From NCBI RefSeq assembly GCF_001244545.1, contig NZ_LN852696.1:372001-436000 (forward strand): 64,000 bases of DNA. The letters run 5' to 3'. Shown piece by piece: positions 27,048 to 36,487 of this stretch. Numbering within the stretch: the first letter of the stretch is position 1; every line of letters begins with the position of its first letter. The position numbers were made by a program, and so were the translations under genes. This DNA is from Candidatus Stoquefichus sp. SB1. GTDB lineage: Bacteria; Bacillota_I; Bacilli_A; Erysipelotrichales; Coprobacillaceae. The notes beneath the pieces are model-generated. The model did not search any database. It saw only the letters and a list, made by a program, of their open reading frames with translations, and was not told the origin of the DNA.

Positions 27048-29696
27048 ATGGCAAGTAAAAAACAAGAAATTAGAAAACAAATTAAGAAGAAAGAAGCAAA
27101 AGAAATTGAAGCAATGGGATTAAATCCTGATGTGGAGGTTGTTGATTTAAATGATGATCTTGGTGAAGAGATTGAAGTAGAAACATTTGATGATGTTGTT
27201 AAAAAAACAGCACAGCCTATTGAATTTAATACAACACCTCAAAAACAGAAAAAGGGTTTGTTTGGTTCTATTAAGAGTGCTTTTTCACAGGATAATAAAA
27301 TATTAAAGAAACTAGAAAAGCAAGCTCAGCAAGTTTTGGATTTAGAACCAACATATCAGGCAATGAGTGATGAAGAGTTGGCTCATCAGACAGATGTTTT
27401 TAAAGAGAAAATCGCAGCTGGTTCAAGTTTAGATGATCTTTTGGTTGAAACATTTGCTACAGTGAGAGAAGCAGCTTTTAGAAAATTAGGATTAAAAGCA
27501 TTTAAAGTTCAGATTATGGGTGCTATTTCATTGCATAATGGTGATATTGCGGAAATGAAAACAGGCGAAGGAAAAACATTGACTTCTATTTTTCCGGTTT
27601 ATTTAAATGCATTAGAAGGTAAAGGTGTTCATGTTGTTACAGTCAATGATTATTTAGCTGAACGTGATAAGACTGATAATGGAAAAGTTTTAGAATTTTT
27701 AGGAATTACAGTAGGATTGAATAAACGTGAATTATCTAAAGAAGAAAAACGTGCTCAACATGCTTGTGATGTCACATATACAACAAATGCTGAATTAGGT
27801 TTTGATTATCTAAGAGATAATATGGTGACAAGAATGGAAGATAAGGTTTTAAGACCTTTGAATTATGCTTTAGTAGATGAGGTCGATTCTATCTTAGTTG
27901 ATGAATCAAGAACACCTTTGATTATTTCTGGTGGTAAGAAAAATACTGCTGCTTTATATGTTCAAGCAGATAAGTTTGTTAAATCTTTAAGAGAAGAAAA
28001 AGATTATGAAGTGGATATTGAAAGTAAAACAGTGGCTTTGACTGCTGATGGAATTGCTAAAGCGGAGAAATCTTTTAAAATTAATAACTTATATGATCCT
28101 GAGCATACAGCTTTAGTTCATCATATTAATCAGGCTTTAAAAGCAAACTATACAATGCAACGTGATGTTGAATATATGATTGCTACAGAAGATGGTAGTC
28201 ATGATATTCGTAATGCAAGCATTATGATTATTGATCAGTTTACTGGTCGTGTTATGCCAGGGCGTGCTTATAGTGATGGGTTACATCAGGCGATTGAAGC
28301 TAAAGAAGGTGTACCAATTAAAGAAGAGACAGTGACATTAGCAACAATCACTTATCAAAATTTCTTCCGTCTCTTTAATAAATTAGCTGGTATGACAGGA
28401 ACAGCTAAGACAGAAGAAGAGGAATTTAGAACAATCTATAATATGCGTGTTATTGAAATTCCTACAAATAGACCTGTTATCCGTGATGATAAACCTGATT
28501 TGATTTTTGCGACACAGAAAGCAAAATTTAAGGCAATTTGTGATGAAGTGGAAAGAAGACATGCTTATGGACAGCCAATCTTATTAGGGACTGTTTCTGT
28601 GGAAACTTCTGAATTGTTAAGTCGTATGTTGAATAAACGTGGTATTCGTCATAATGTTTTAAATGCTAAGAACCATGCTAAGGAAGCTTTAATTATCGAA
28701 AAAGCTGGAGTTATGGGTGCTGTAACAATTGCCACAAATATGGCTGGTCGTGGAACTGACATTAAGTTAGGTGAAGGTGTACCAGAAATTGGTGGTTTGA
28801 TGGTTATTGGTAGTGAAAGACATGAATCTAGACGTATTGATAATCAGTTAAGAGGTCGTTCTGGACGTCAGGGAGATCCTGGTTGTTCATTATTCTTTGT
28901 TTCATTTGAAGATGAATTGATGCAACGATTTGCAAGTGAAAAAATTCAACAGTTTACAGGTAATTTCTTAGAAGATGAAGCCATTGAAAGTAAAATGGTG
29001 ACAAAATCTATTGAAGGTGCACAAAAACGTGTTGAAGGACAGAACTTTGATATTCGTAAACAATTATTACAATATGATGATGTTATGAGACAACAACGTG
29101 AAATTATGTATAAAGAACGTGATGATATTATGTCTCAGGAAGATTTAGGAGAGATTGTTAAAGGAATGTTTGAACAGGCTGTTGAACAAACTGTTCGTAG
29201 TTTTACAAAGAATGATGGTAAGAGTGAATTAATTGATGTTGATGGGGCATTGAATTATATTTCTAAAAATTATATGTTATTAGCAACTTTGAAAGCTCAT
29301 AACAAAGAAAATGTAGAAAATGATTCTGCTAAACTTGCTAAGAGTTTATCAGAAGTTATCTATATGCAATATCAAAATCGTTTCAATAAAGACTTGCCAG
29401 CTGAAGTGAAATTAGATTATGAAAGAAGAGTTTTATTAGGTGTTATTGATCATACATGGATTAATCACATTGATGCTATGCAAAAATTAAGAAATGGTAT
29501 TTATTTAAGAGCATATGCACAAAGAGATCCATTACAAGAATATACAGAAGAAGCCTTTTATATGTTTGAAGAAATGACAAAATCAATTTCTCAAGATATT
29601 ACTAGAAATATTGTTCATATGGGAATTGCTCCTGGTAGTGAACAAGAAAAACAAATTCCAGCAGTTCAAATTGAATTAGAATTTAAGGCGGATTAA
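27048..29696 (+). CDS. secA: Preprotein translocase ATPase SecA, with N-terminal extension
   Basis: An 882-residue SecA motor that pushes unfolded proteins through SecYEG. The Walker A segment MKTGEGKTL, the DEVDSILVDE box and GRSGRQGDPG are intact. AAAGGAGA fits ATG 27048. Two features are unusual. About 69 extra residues precede the normal start of the family (KGLFGSIKSAF…), first Lys-rich and then acidic. The C-terminus ends at about the helical scaffold without the usual cysteine-rich zinc tail. The stop overlaps the RF2 start codon by one base. Confidence 0.95.
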   Translation: MASKKQEIRKQIKKKEAKEIEAMGLNPDVEVVDLNDDLGEEIEVETFDDVVKKTAQPIEFNTTPQKQKKGLFGSIKSAFSQDNKILKKLEKQAQQVLDLEPTYQAMSDEELAHQTDVFKEKIAAGSSLDDLLVETFATVREAAFRKLGLKAFKVQIMGAISLHNGDIAEMKTGEGKTLTSIFPVYLNALEGKGVHVVTVNDYLAERDKTDNGKVLEFLGITVGLNKRELSKEEKRAQHACDVTYTTNAELGFDYLRDNMVTRMEDKVLRPLNYALVDEVDSILVDESRTPLIISGGKKNTAALYVQADKFVKSLREEKDYEVDIESKTVALTADGIAKAEKSFKINNLYDPEHTALVHHINQALKANYTMQRDVEYMIATEDGSHDIRNASIMIIDQFTGRVMPGRAYSDGLHQAIEAKEGVPIKEETVTLATITYQNFFRLFNKLAGMTGTAKTEEEEFRTIYNMRVIEIPTNRPVIRDDKPDLIFATQKAKFKAICDEVERRHAYGQPILLGTVSVETSELLSRMLNKRGIRHNVLNAKNHAKEALIIEKAGVMGAVTIATNMAGRGTDIKLGEGVPEIGGLMVIGSERHESRRIDNQLRGRSGRQGDPGCSLFFVSFEDELMQRFASEKIQQFTGNFLEDEAIESKMVTKSIEGAQKRVEGQNFDIRKQLLQYDDVMRQQREIMYKERDDIMSQEDLGEIVKGMFEQAVEQTVRSFTKNDGKSELIDVDGALNYISKNYMLLATLKAHNKENVENDSAKLAKSLSEVIYMQYQNRFNKDLPAEVKLDYERRVLLGVIDHTWINHIDAMQKLRNGIYLRAYAQRDPLQEYTEEAFYMFEEMTKSISQDITRNIVHMGIAPGSEQEKQIPAVQIELEFKAD

Positions 29697-30811
29697 TGGA
29701 GTTATATGAGATTAAGAATGGGCTTGAAAAAGCCCGTTCTTTACTAGCAGAGTTATTTGAATCTAGTGATATTATAGGATTGAAGAGAGAAATTGAAGGT
29801 TTAACTGTACAAACAATGGATGAACATTTTTGGGATGATCAAGATCATGCTAAAAAAATATATGATCAATTAAATGAAATGAAAAAGATCACAGATGCTT
29901 ATGATCAGTTGAATGCATCATTGCACGAATTAGATGAAACATATGCTTATGTTAAAGAAACAGAAGATGCAGATTTTCAATTGGTATTAGAAGAAGATTA
30001 TGAGAAGTTTTATAGTGATTTAGAAGCTTTTGAAAAAACTTTATTGTTTTCTGGTGAATATGATCATCATAATGCAATATTGGAAATACATCCTGGTGCA
30101 GGTGGAACTGAGTCACAGGACTGGGCAGCTATGCTGATGAGAATGTATCAAAGATATGGCGATAAAAAAGGCTTTAAAGTAGAAGTTTTAGATTATCTTG
30201 ATGGTGAAGAAGCTGGTTTAAAATCAGTAAGTTTGCGTTTTATTGGCTATAATGCATATGGTCATCTTAAGGCTGAAAAAGGTGTACATCGTTTAGTTCG
30301 TATATCACCATTTGATTCTTCAAAAAGACGCCATACTTCTTTTGCTTCAGTAGATATTATGCCTGAGTTTGATAATGATATTGAAATTGAAATTGATCAA
30401 AATGATTTAAGAATTGATACATATCGTGCTTCAGGAGCTGGTGGACAGCATATTAATAAAACTGATTCGGCAATTCGTATTACACATATTCCAACGAATA
30501 CAGTTGTGACATGTCAATCACAAAGATCACAAATTCAAAATAGAGAACAAGCAATGATTATGTTAAAATCAAAGTTATATCAGTTGATGTTAGAAGAACA
30601 GGCTTCTCAATTAAGTGAAATTAAAGGTGAACAAAAAGCAATTGAATGGGGAAGTCAAATTCGTTCTTATGTTTTACATCCTTATTCAATGGTTAAAGAT
30701 AATCGTAGTGGATATGAGTCTAATAATCCTAAAGCTATATTAGATGGTGATTTAGATGATTGTATTTATGCGTATTTGAGATCTATTGTGAAGGAGGAAG
30801 AGAATGCATAA
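29696..30811 (+). CDS. prfB: Peptide chain release factor 2
   Basis: A 371-residue RF2 that ends translation at UGA and UAA. The anticodon-like SPF tripeptide is in RISPFDSSKRRHTSF, and GGQ is at residues 249-251 within GAGGQHINKTDSA. The reading frame is continuous from the first ATG: the programmed +1 frameshift that regulates prfB in many bacteria is absent. It overlaps secA by one base and yitT by 8 bases, the common secA-prfB order of Firmicutes. Confidence 0.95.
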   Translation: MELYEIKNGLEKARSLLAELFESSDIIGLKREIEGLTVQTMDEHFWDDQDHAKKIYDQLNEMKKITDAYDQLNASLHELDETYAYVKETEDADFQLVLEEDYEKFYSDLEAFEKTLLFSGEYDHHNAILEIHPGAGGTESQDWAAMLMRMYQRYGDKKGFKVEVLDYLDGEEAGLKSVSLRFIGYNAYGHLKAEKGVHRLVRISPFDSSKRRHTSFASVDIMPEFDNDIEIEIDQNDLRIDTYRASGAGGQHINKTDSAIRITHIPTNTVVTCQSQRSQIQNREQAMIMLKSKLYQLMLEEQASQLSEIKGEQKAIEWGSQIRSYVLHPYSMVKDNRSGYESNNPKAILDGDLDDCIYAYLRSIVKEEENA

Positions 30812-31688
30812 TATGGCGAGATTGATAAGAGATACTTTACTGGTTGTCATTGGAAATGCCATTTTGGCATTTGGTGTTGCTGTTTTTGCTGTTCCTTCGC
30901 AATTGATTGTCGGAGGGGCAACTGGACTATCATTAATTATTGGTGAATTTATTCCGATGAATTATGCATCTATCGTTTTTGGAATTAATATGGTTATGTT
31001 AGTTCTAGGTTTCTTTGTATTAGGAAAGAAATTTGCTGCTGGAACAGTATTAAGTTCATTTATTTTTCCATTCTTTTTAAGTTTATTTGAATCTATTCCA
31101 CAATTTCAACATATTACCAGTGATATCTTATTATCAGCTATTTATGCTGGAATTTTTACAGGTGTTGGTTTAGGGATTGTTTTTAGATTAGGTTATAGTA
31201 CTGGGGGAATGGATGTTCCACCGATTATCTTAAATAAAAAGACAGGTATTTCAGTTGCTTTAGCAATTAATGTTTTAGATATTATGATTCTTATTGGACA
31301 GGTTTTCTTTTCTAGCTTTGAAGGTATTTTATATGGTATTATTACCGTCTTTGTTTCAACTTTTGTATTAGATCAGGTTATTGTGATGGGAGAAAAGAAC
31401 TTACAGGTTTTTGTGATTTCTGCTCATCATGAGGAGATAGCAGATGCTATATTTAAAGAGATAGATCGTGGTTGTACATTTGTCAATGTTACAACTGGAT
31501 ATTTCCATGATCAACAAAAAGCAGTATTATGTGTTGCTAATAATCGTGAGTATGCTAAAATCAATGATTTGGTTATGAATATTGATCCAACTGCATTTAT
31601 TATTGGTAGTGAAATACATAGTGTTAAGGGACGAGGATTTACTTTACCTAATGTCGATTTAGAAAAACAATTAAGAGATCATTTGTAA
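30804..31688 (+). CDS. YitT family membrane protein
   Basis: A 294-residue protein with five to six membrane helices (about 10-200, including GGATGLSLIIGEF and GYSTGGMDVPPIIL) followed by a cytoplasmic DUF2179 domain (about 210-290). YitT proteins are widespread in Firmicutes; transport function is suspected but not shown. AAGGAGG lies just before ATG 30804, inside prfB, so the gene belongs to the secA-prfB operon. A terminator follows at once. Confidence 0.88.
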   Translation: MHNMARLIRDTLLVVIGNAILAFGVAVFAVPSQLIVGGATGLSLIIGEFIPMNYASIVFGINMVMLVLGFFVLGKKFAAGTVLSSFIFPFFLSLFESIPQFQHITSDILLSAIYAGIFTGVGLGIVFRLGYSTGGMDVPPIILNKKTGISVALAINVLDIMILIGQVFFSSFEGILYGIITVFVSTFVLDQVIVMGEKNLQVFVISAHHEEIADAIFKEIDRGCTFVNVTTGYFHDQQKAVLCVANNREYAKINDLVMNIDPTAFIIGSEIHSVKGRGFTLPNVDLEKQLRDHL

Positions 31689-31713
31689 GATAGTGTTTTC
31701 ACTATCTTTTTTC
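31687..31713 (+). terminator. Terminator of the secA-prfB-yitT operon
   Basis: AAGATAGTG (31687-31695) pairs with CACTATCTT (31700-31708) with a TTTT loop and a T tract. Confidence 0.85.
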
Positions 31714-31752
31714 TTATATGTGAGATACAATAAAGAAAAAGGAGGAATAATC

Positions 31753-32871
31753 ATGGATTTTCATGAAACAAGACCATTTGTCCCTTGGGATTTAATGAAT
31801 GATTTTTTAATTGATGCTTTTCAAGGTTTTGGTGTTCCCAAAGAGGATGCAAAAATATGTGCTGATGTTTTATTAGAAAGTGACCGTAGAGGAATTGAAA
31901 GTCATGGATGTAATCGTTTTAAACCGATTTATTTAGATCGTATTGATGCAAAGATGCAAAAACCTATCACAGAGTTAGAAGTTTTAAAAGAAGGACCTAC
32001 GACAGCTGTCTTAGATGCACATGATGGAATGGGCATGGTTGCTTCTCATAAAGCAATGGAGATGGCAATTGAGAAGGCTAAAAAATATGGTATGGCAATG
32101 GTTACTGTAAGAAATTCTTCGCATTATGGAATTGCTGGATACTGGGCTACAATGGCTAGTGATGCAGGAATGATTGGTATAACGGGTACAAATGCAAGAC
32201 CATCTATTGCACCAACATTTGGTGTTGAAAATATGTTAGGAACAAATCCAATTACTTTTGCAATGCCAACAGATGAAGCTTTCCCTTTTGTTTTAGATTG
32301 TGCCACTTCTACTATCCAAAGAGGTAAAATAGAGTTTTATGCGCGTAATGGTGAAGATACACCAGCGGGTATGGTTATTGGACATGATGGAAAAACAATG
32401 ACGGATAGTGATCAGATTTTAAAAGACTTAACAACAGGTGATGCTGCTTTAGCACCATTAGGTGGTATTGGCGAAGATTTTGCTGGATATAAAGGTTATG
32501 GCTATGCAACAGTTGTTGAAATTTTATCTGCAGCTTTACAACAAGGTGCTTTTTTAAGAGCATTAAGTGGTTTTGATGAAGAACATCATAAAGTTCCTTG
32601 TCATTTAGGTCATTTCTTTATTGTCATTGATCCTGAAGCCTTTATGGGATTAGAATCTTTCAAGAAAACAACAGGAGATATCTTACGTGATTTAAGAGGT
32701 TCAATGAAAGCGCCAGGTGAAGAACGTATCTATACAGCAGGTGAAAAAGAACATCTGGTTTGGCAATATCGCAAAGATAAAGGTGTTCCAGTTGGTGAAG
32801 CAGTCCAAAAAGAAATGATTGAAATTAGAGATAGACTTCATTTGAACTATCATTTTCCATTTGAAGATTAA
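31753..32871 (+). CDS. Ldh2-type (malate/L-lactate/ureidoglycolate) NAD(P)-dependent dehydrogenase
   Basis: A 372-residue member of the Ldh2/YlbC/YiaK family, which reduces or oxidises 2-oxo or 2-hydroxy acids. Conserved segments include ESDRRGIESHGCNRF, NSSHYGIAGYWA with the catalytic His, GTNPITFAMP, and GYKGYGYATVVEILS. AAGGAGG (31739-31745) places the start at 31753; the 20 codons upstream lie in the terminator and promoter zone (TACAAT 31725-31730). Exact substrate cannot be read from sequence. It is a single-gene unit with a strong terminator. Confidence 0.88.
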   Translation: MDFHETRPFVPWDLMNDFLIDAFQGFGVPKEDAKICADVLLESDRRGIESHGCNRFKPIYLDRIDAKMQKPITELEVLKEGPTTAVLDAHDGMGMVASHKAMEMAIEKAKKYGMAMVTVRNSSHYGIAGYWATMASDAGMIGITGTNARPSIAPTFGVENMLGTNPITFAMPTDEAFPFVLDCATSTIQRGKIEFYARNGEDTPAGMVIGHDGKTMTDSDQILKDLTTGDAALAPLGGIGEDFAGYKGYGYATVVEILSAALQQGAFLRALSGFDEEHHKVPCHLGHFFIVIDPEAFMGLESFKKTTGDILRDLRGSMKAPGEERIYTAGEKEHLVWQYRKDKGVPVGEAVQKEMIEIRDRLHLNYHFPFED

Positions 32872-32875
32872 TAAG

Positions 32876-32910
32876 AACAACTCATAGATGCCATTCTATG
32901 AGTTGTTTTC
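32876..32910 (+). terminator. Terminator of the dehydrogenase gene
   Basis: AACAACTCATAGA (32876-32888) pairs with TCTATGAGTTGTT (32895-32907); 13-bp stem, short T run. Confidence 0.8.
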
Positions 32911-32981
32911 AAAATGACAAAATGAATTGATAAAAAAAGAACGAAGGATTACAATTAAATTGAAAGAGAAATATATATTAA

Positions 32982-32999
32982 GCGCAGACACGTGCGCAC
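32982..32999. promoter_or_regulatory. GC-rich dyad upstream of the ABC cassette
   Basis: GCGCA (32982-32986) and TGCGC (32993-32997) are inverted around six bases, and GTGCGCAC (32992-32999) is itself palindromic. The spot stands out in very AT-rich sequence, 18 bases before the first gene of the ABC cassette. Operator or leader hairpin is possible; no function is known. Confidence 0.35.
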
Positions 33000-33016
33000 A
33001 GAAGAGAGATGATATT

Positions 33017-35023
33017 ATGAAAGTTTCTTTATTATATTTCAAACAACAATTAAAATTATTTTTTAAAAATAAGATTTTGTGTGTAATGTATGGATTTATG
33101 TGTTTAAGTACATTGATTGGAATAGGGATTTTCTTTAGCTTTCCAGCATGGGTTTTTTATATTTTTTCACTCATGTCAAGATTTATATTTTATGAATCAC
33201 TTCTTTTTATATTAATGACATATATATTTTTATCAAAAGATCGTAAAAGTCATTTAGATGAAACAATTTCAGTGGCAGGAGATCACCAACAGTATTATTT
33301 TTTTCATTCTATTCTAGTCATGTTATTTTTGTTGGTTATCTATAATTTATTACTCTTATTCCTCTTGTTGATAAGTGCCATGAAATCAAATGAAATTTCA
33401 ATGTTAATAACGTTGTTAAGGAAAGAATATTTATTAAATATATTATTGCCTCAAATTGCAGCGTTTTCTATGACAATCATTATTTCACAAATTCAAAATC
33501 GTACACTTTCTTCAGCAATACTGACAGCTGTTATTATTCTATTAAGTCCATATATGGATTTGTTAGAATGGCGTAGACAGCCATCAATACCTATTGATCA
33601 AATTGTTAATATTATTCATTTACCATTTTCAATATTTCTACAACATTCTAATTGGTCAATTGATGAATTATATGGTTTTCAAAATGAAATCTATAAAATT
33701 TTTGCAATTGCTTTCTGGATAGGTTCAGCAGTAATAAGTTTTTCTCTTAACAAAATGAGAAAGAATAAAAAAATAATTATTGCTGGTAGTTTAGTACTAA
33801 CTTTAATATTTGCAGGAATTTATTTACCAGAAAGTCAATTGAGAGTAGATAATAAATGGGATGGTCATTTGAGCGATGAAAATTATTACCATATGATGGA
33901 TCAAAAAACAATTTATAATAATGAAATGGTTGATTACTGTATTCAAAAATATGATATGAATATCCATATCACAAGACAATTAAATGTAAGTGGAGATTTA
34001 TATTTAACTGCCAAACAGAAAAGTCAGGAATTTATATTAACGCTTTATCATCAATATAAAATAAAGAATTTATCAAGTGATAAAGATTTGACATATACTC
34101 GCGATGGTGACTGGGTTTATATTCATTTTAATGAACCAGTGGAAGTTGCCCGTCTACAAATAACATATTCTGGTTATCATAATATGCTTTATTCAAATTA
34201 TCAAGCAGTCAATCTACCAGGCTTTTTCCCATGGTATCCAATGGCTGGGAAGCGAGAAGTTTATTTTCAAAATAGTGATATTCGTCATAGTAATTATGGT
34301 TTGAATCCTTATAACAAAGTTGAAGAAGCTATGTTTCAGATTGATGTTGATACCATTTATCCAGTTGTTTGTAATTTAGAACAAAAAGACAATCAATTCA
34401 TAGGAAAAAGTGATAGTTTAACTCTCATTGGTGGCAATATAGATTTATATGGGGAAAATCAGTGTCATATTGTCAATTATTTTCCATATGTTATTTCACC
34501 ATATAGTACATTGCAAAGTGAACAAGAATGGTTAGAAAAAGAAATTCAATCTACAAAAGACTCGTTTCAAAAAATATTTGGTATAGAATTAGATGTATTC
34601 GATAATAAGAAAATAATTATTTTACCAAAAAGTATTAGCCAAACACAAGTAATGGGAGGTTATGTAGAATTTAATGATTATATACTTCTTTCAAGCAATC
34701 GTAGTATAAGTAATGAATTTATAAATTATCACTTATATAATCGTTTTGATATTGAACCTGATTTTTTGGATTTATTTATAAGTTCAAGTTATTTACGAGT
34801 GGATACAAAAGAAGAATATGTGCAAGGGATTCTCGATAGTATAGAAAGAAATATTCAAGATTTAAAAATGTATTCAAGTGAAAATAAAGAAGAAACAGAA
34901 TCTATGGTAAAAGCTATGGAAAAGTCAAAAGAACATTTAGAAAAGAAGATTAAAAAAATCGGTTTAGATGAAACGTTAAAAGAGATAGGACAAATGATAT
35001 TAGGTGATCAATATGAATATTGA
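33017..35023 (+). CDS. ABC-2-type permease fused to an extracytoplasmic M1-peptidase-like region (catalytic residues lost)
   Basis: A 668-residue protein. Residues 1-290 hold six to seven membrane helices of ABC-2 permease style. The remainder, outside the membrane, begins with beta-rich sequence like the front of M1 aminopeptidases (…VEVARLQITYSGYHN…GFFPWYPM). Where M1 enzymes have HExxH this protein reads N566-E-F-I-N570, with both His replaced by Asn, and the downstream Glu helix is also not conserved. It is therefore probably a binding or structural domain. ATG 33017 is chosen because the 30 codons upstream overlap the leader; the ribosome site GAGAGATGA is modest. The M1 resemblance is inference from pattern. 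Confidence 0.65.
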   Translation: MKVSLLYFKQQLKLFFKNKILCVMYGFMCLSTLIGIGIFFSFPAWVFYIFSLMSRFIFYESLLFILMTYIFLSKDRKSHLDETISVAGDHQQYYFFHSILVMLFLLVIYNLLLLFLLLISAMKSNEISMLITLLRKEYLLNILLPQIAAFSMTIIISQIQNRTLSSAILTAVIILLSPYMDLLEWRRQPSIPIDQIVNIIHLPFSIFLQHSNWSIDELYGFQNEIYKIFAIAFWIGSAVISFSLNKMRKNKKIIIAGSLVLTLIFAGIYLPESQLRVDNKWDGHLSDENYYHMMDQKTIYNNEMVDYCIQKYDMNIHITRQLNVSGDLYLTAKQKSQEFILTLYHQYKIKNLSSDKDLTYTRDGDWVYIHFNEPVEVARLQITYSGYHNMLYSNYQAVNLPGFFPWYPMAGKREVYFQNSDIRHSNYGLNPYNKVEEAMFQIDVDTIYPVVCNLEQKDNQFIGKSDSLTLIGGNIDLYGENQCHIVNYFPYVISPYSTLQSEQEWLEKEIQSTKDSFQKIFGIELDVFDNKKIIILPKSISQTQVMGGYVEFNDYILLSSNRSISNEFINYHLYNRFDIEPDFLDLFISSSYLRVDTKEEYVQGILDSIERNIQDLKMYSSENKEETESMVKAMEKSKEHLEKKIKKIGLDETLKEIGQMILGDQYEY

Positions 35024-35855
35024 AATAAAGGACTTGGAAAAATTTTACAGAAAGAAAAAAGCAATAAATGGAATAAATTGTTTATTAAAACCTCATATAT
35101 ATGGTTTGATTGGACCAAATGGTAGTGGGAAAACAACGCTTATTCGTTGTCTTTTACAATTAACTTATTATCAGAAAGGAAGTATTCATTTTACTAATGA
35201 AGAAACAGAAATTTCATTTAAAGAACTCCAAATTGGTTATTTACCACAAACATTTGATACATTTAAAGAATTATCTGTATATGAACAATTAGAATATTTT
35301 CTTGTTTTAAAAAATACTAAATTAGATCAAATTGAAGAAGAAATTGATCGTGTTTTACAAATTGTGAATTTACAAGATGTAAAAAAAGACAAAACAAAGA
35401 ATTTATCTGGTGGAATGATTAGAAGATTAGGAATTGCTCAAGCGTTATTAGGAGAACCTGATATCCTTATTTTTGATGAACCGACAGTAGGACTTGACCC
35501 TGATGAAAGATTTAGGTTTAAAGAGATAATGCGTAGTTTAAAGATGAATATACCTGTTATTTTATCCACACATATTATTGAAGATGTTTCTTCTATCTGT
35601 GATCATGTTATTTTTATGAAAGAGGGACAAATTAAATATCTTGGGAGTATTGAAGATTTATTAGATCAAATAGATGGTTATATCTATAGGTGCCCGATTG
35701 AGTTATTGGATGATGTAAAAGAGGAAGTTATTCATATGAGCGAAACGGCTAATGATATTCGTTTTATATCAATGAGTCCTCTGAATTATCCTTTCCTTAA
35801 AAGAGAAAATCCAACAATTGAAGACGCTTATCAATTTATAAATCATCAAAAATGA
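35013..35855 (+). CDS. ABC transporter ATP-binding protein
   Basis: A 280-residue ATPase with Walker A GPNGSGKTT, Q-loop LPQ, signature NLSGGMIRRLG, Walker B DILIFDEPTVGLD and the switch His in LSTHIIEDV, so it should be fully active. AGGTGA just before ATG 35013 is preferred over GTG 35004. It overlaps the permease genes on both sides (11 and 4 bases). Nearest in style to bacteriocin or antimicrobial-peptide export/immunity ATPases of the ABC-2 class, but the cargo is unknown. Confidence 0.92.
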   Translation: MNIEIKDLEKFYRKKKAINGINCLLKPHIYGLIGPNGSGKTTLIRCLLQLTYYQKGSIHFTNEETEISFKELQIGYLPQTFDTFKELSVYEQLEYFLVLKNTKLDQIEEEIDRVLQIVNLQDVKKDKTKNLSGGMIRRLGIAQALLGEPDILIFDEPTVGLDPDERFRFKEIMRSLKMNIPVILSTHIIEDVSSICDHVIFMKEGQIKYLGSIEDLLDQIDGYIYRCPIELLDDVKEEVIHMSETANDIRFISMSPLNYPFLKRENPTIEDAYQFINHQK

Positions 35856-36472
35856 AATCATTATATAAACTCAATTGGTTAAATATTAAAAACAATAGAT
35901 ATATTCTTTTGGCATTATTATTGATTATTTATGGATTTGTTTTGCCTATTATTTTATCTTATCAGTCTGCCCAAGAAGATATGGCATACATATGGTTTAT
36001 GTATTTGCAAAAAATGTTGTTTATTCCTTTAATTATTATGGTGGGGTATTTATATAAGCCATATGTTGAAATAGAATATGTAGAAGTTATTCAATCTATT
36101 CATAAAAGACATGTTTTAAGTTATATTTTTGATGATATGTGTTTGGTTCAATTGTTTATGTTACCATTTTATTGTATTCTTATTTTTAATGATTATCAGA
36201 TAATTAGGTATATATTTATTATTATTTTGCAATTTTGTGTCATAATGAGTGCATATCAAATGATTTCATCATTTACACACTCAACAACTGTTTCACTTGG
36301 TTTAATACTTTGTTATATATTACTTTTTTCACTGGCTTTAAATGATGCAACTATTGGCAATATATTTATAAATGGACCAATTGAATATCTTCAAAGAAGT
36401 TACTTTATAATTTGCTTAATGATTATAATAGTGAGTTTTGTAGTGAGTTATGTTATGCAAAAGTATCGTTAG
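35852..36472 (+). CDS. ABC transporter permease, small ABC-2-like membrane subunit
   Basis: A 206-residue hydrophobic protein with six predicted helices (about 17-37, 48-68, 88-112, 119-137, 145-165, 180-200). The start overlaps the ATPase stop (ATGA). I do not recognise a specific family; its position and topology suggest the second membrane half of the transporter. It is 15 bases ahead of a small secreted protein gene. Confidence 0.7.
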   Translation: MKSLYKLNWLNIKNNRYILLALLLIIYGFVLPIILSYQSAQEDMAYIWFMYLQKMLFIPLIIMVGYLYKPYVEIEYVEVIQSIHKRHVLSYIFDDMCLVQLFMLPFYCILIFNDYQIIRYIFIIILQFCVIMSAYQMISSFTHSTTVSLGLILCYILLFSLALNDATIGNIFINGPIEYLQRSYFIICLMIIIVSFVVSYVMQKYR

Positions 36473-36487
36473 TATGGAGCGAAAAAT

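Noticed and set aside
33017-35023. Active M1 metallopeptidase
   Set aside because: Both His of HExxH are replaced by Asn and the downstream Glu is not conserved, so zinc catalysis is unlikely.
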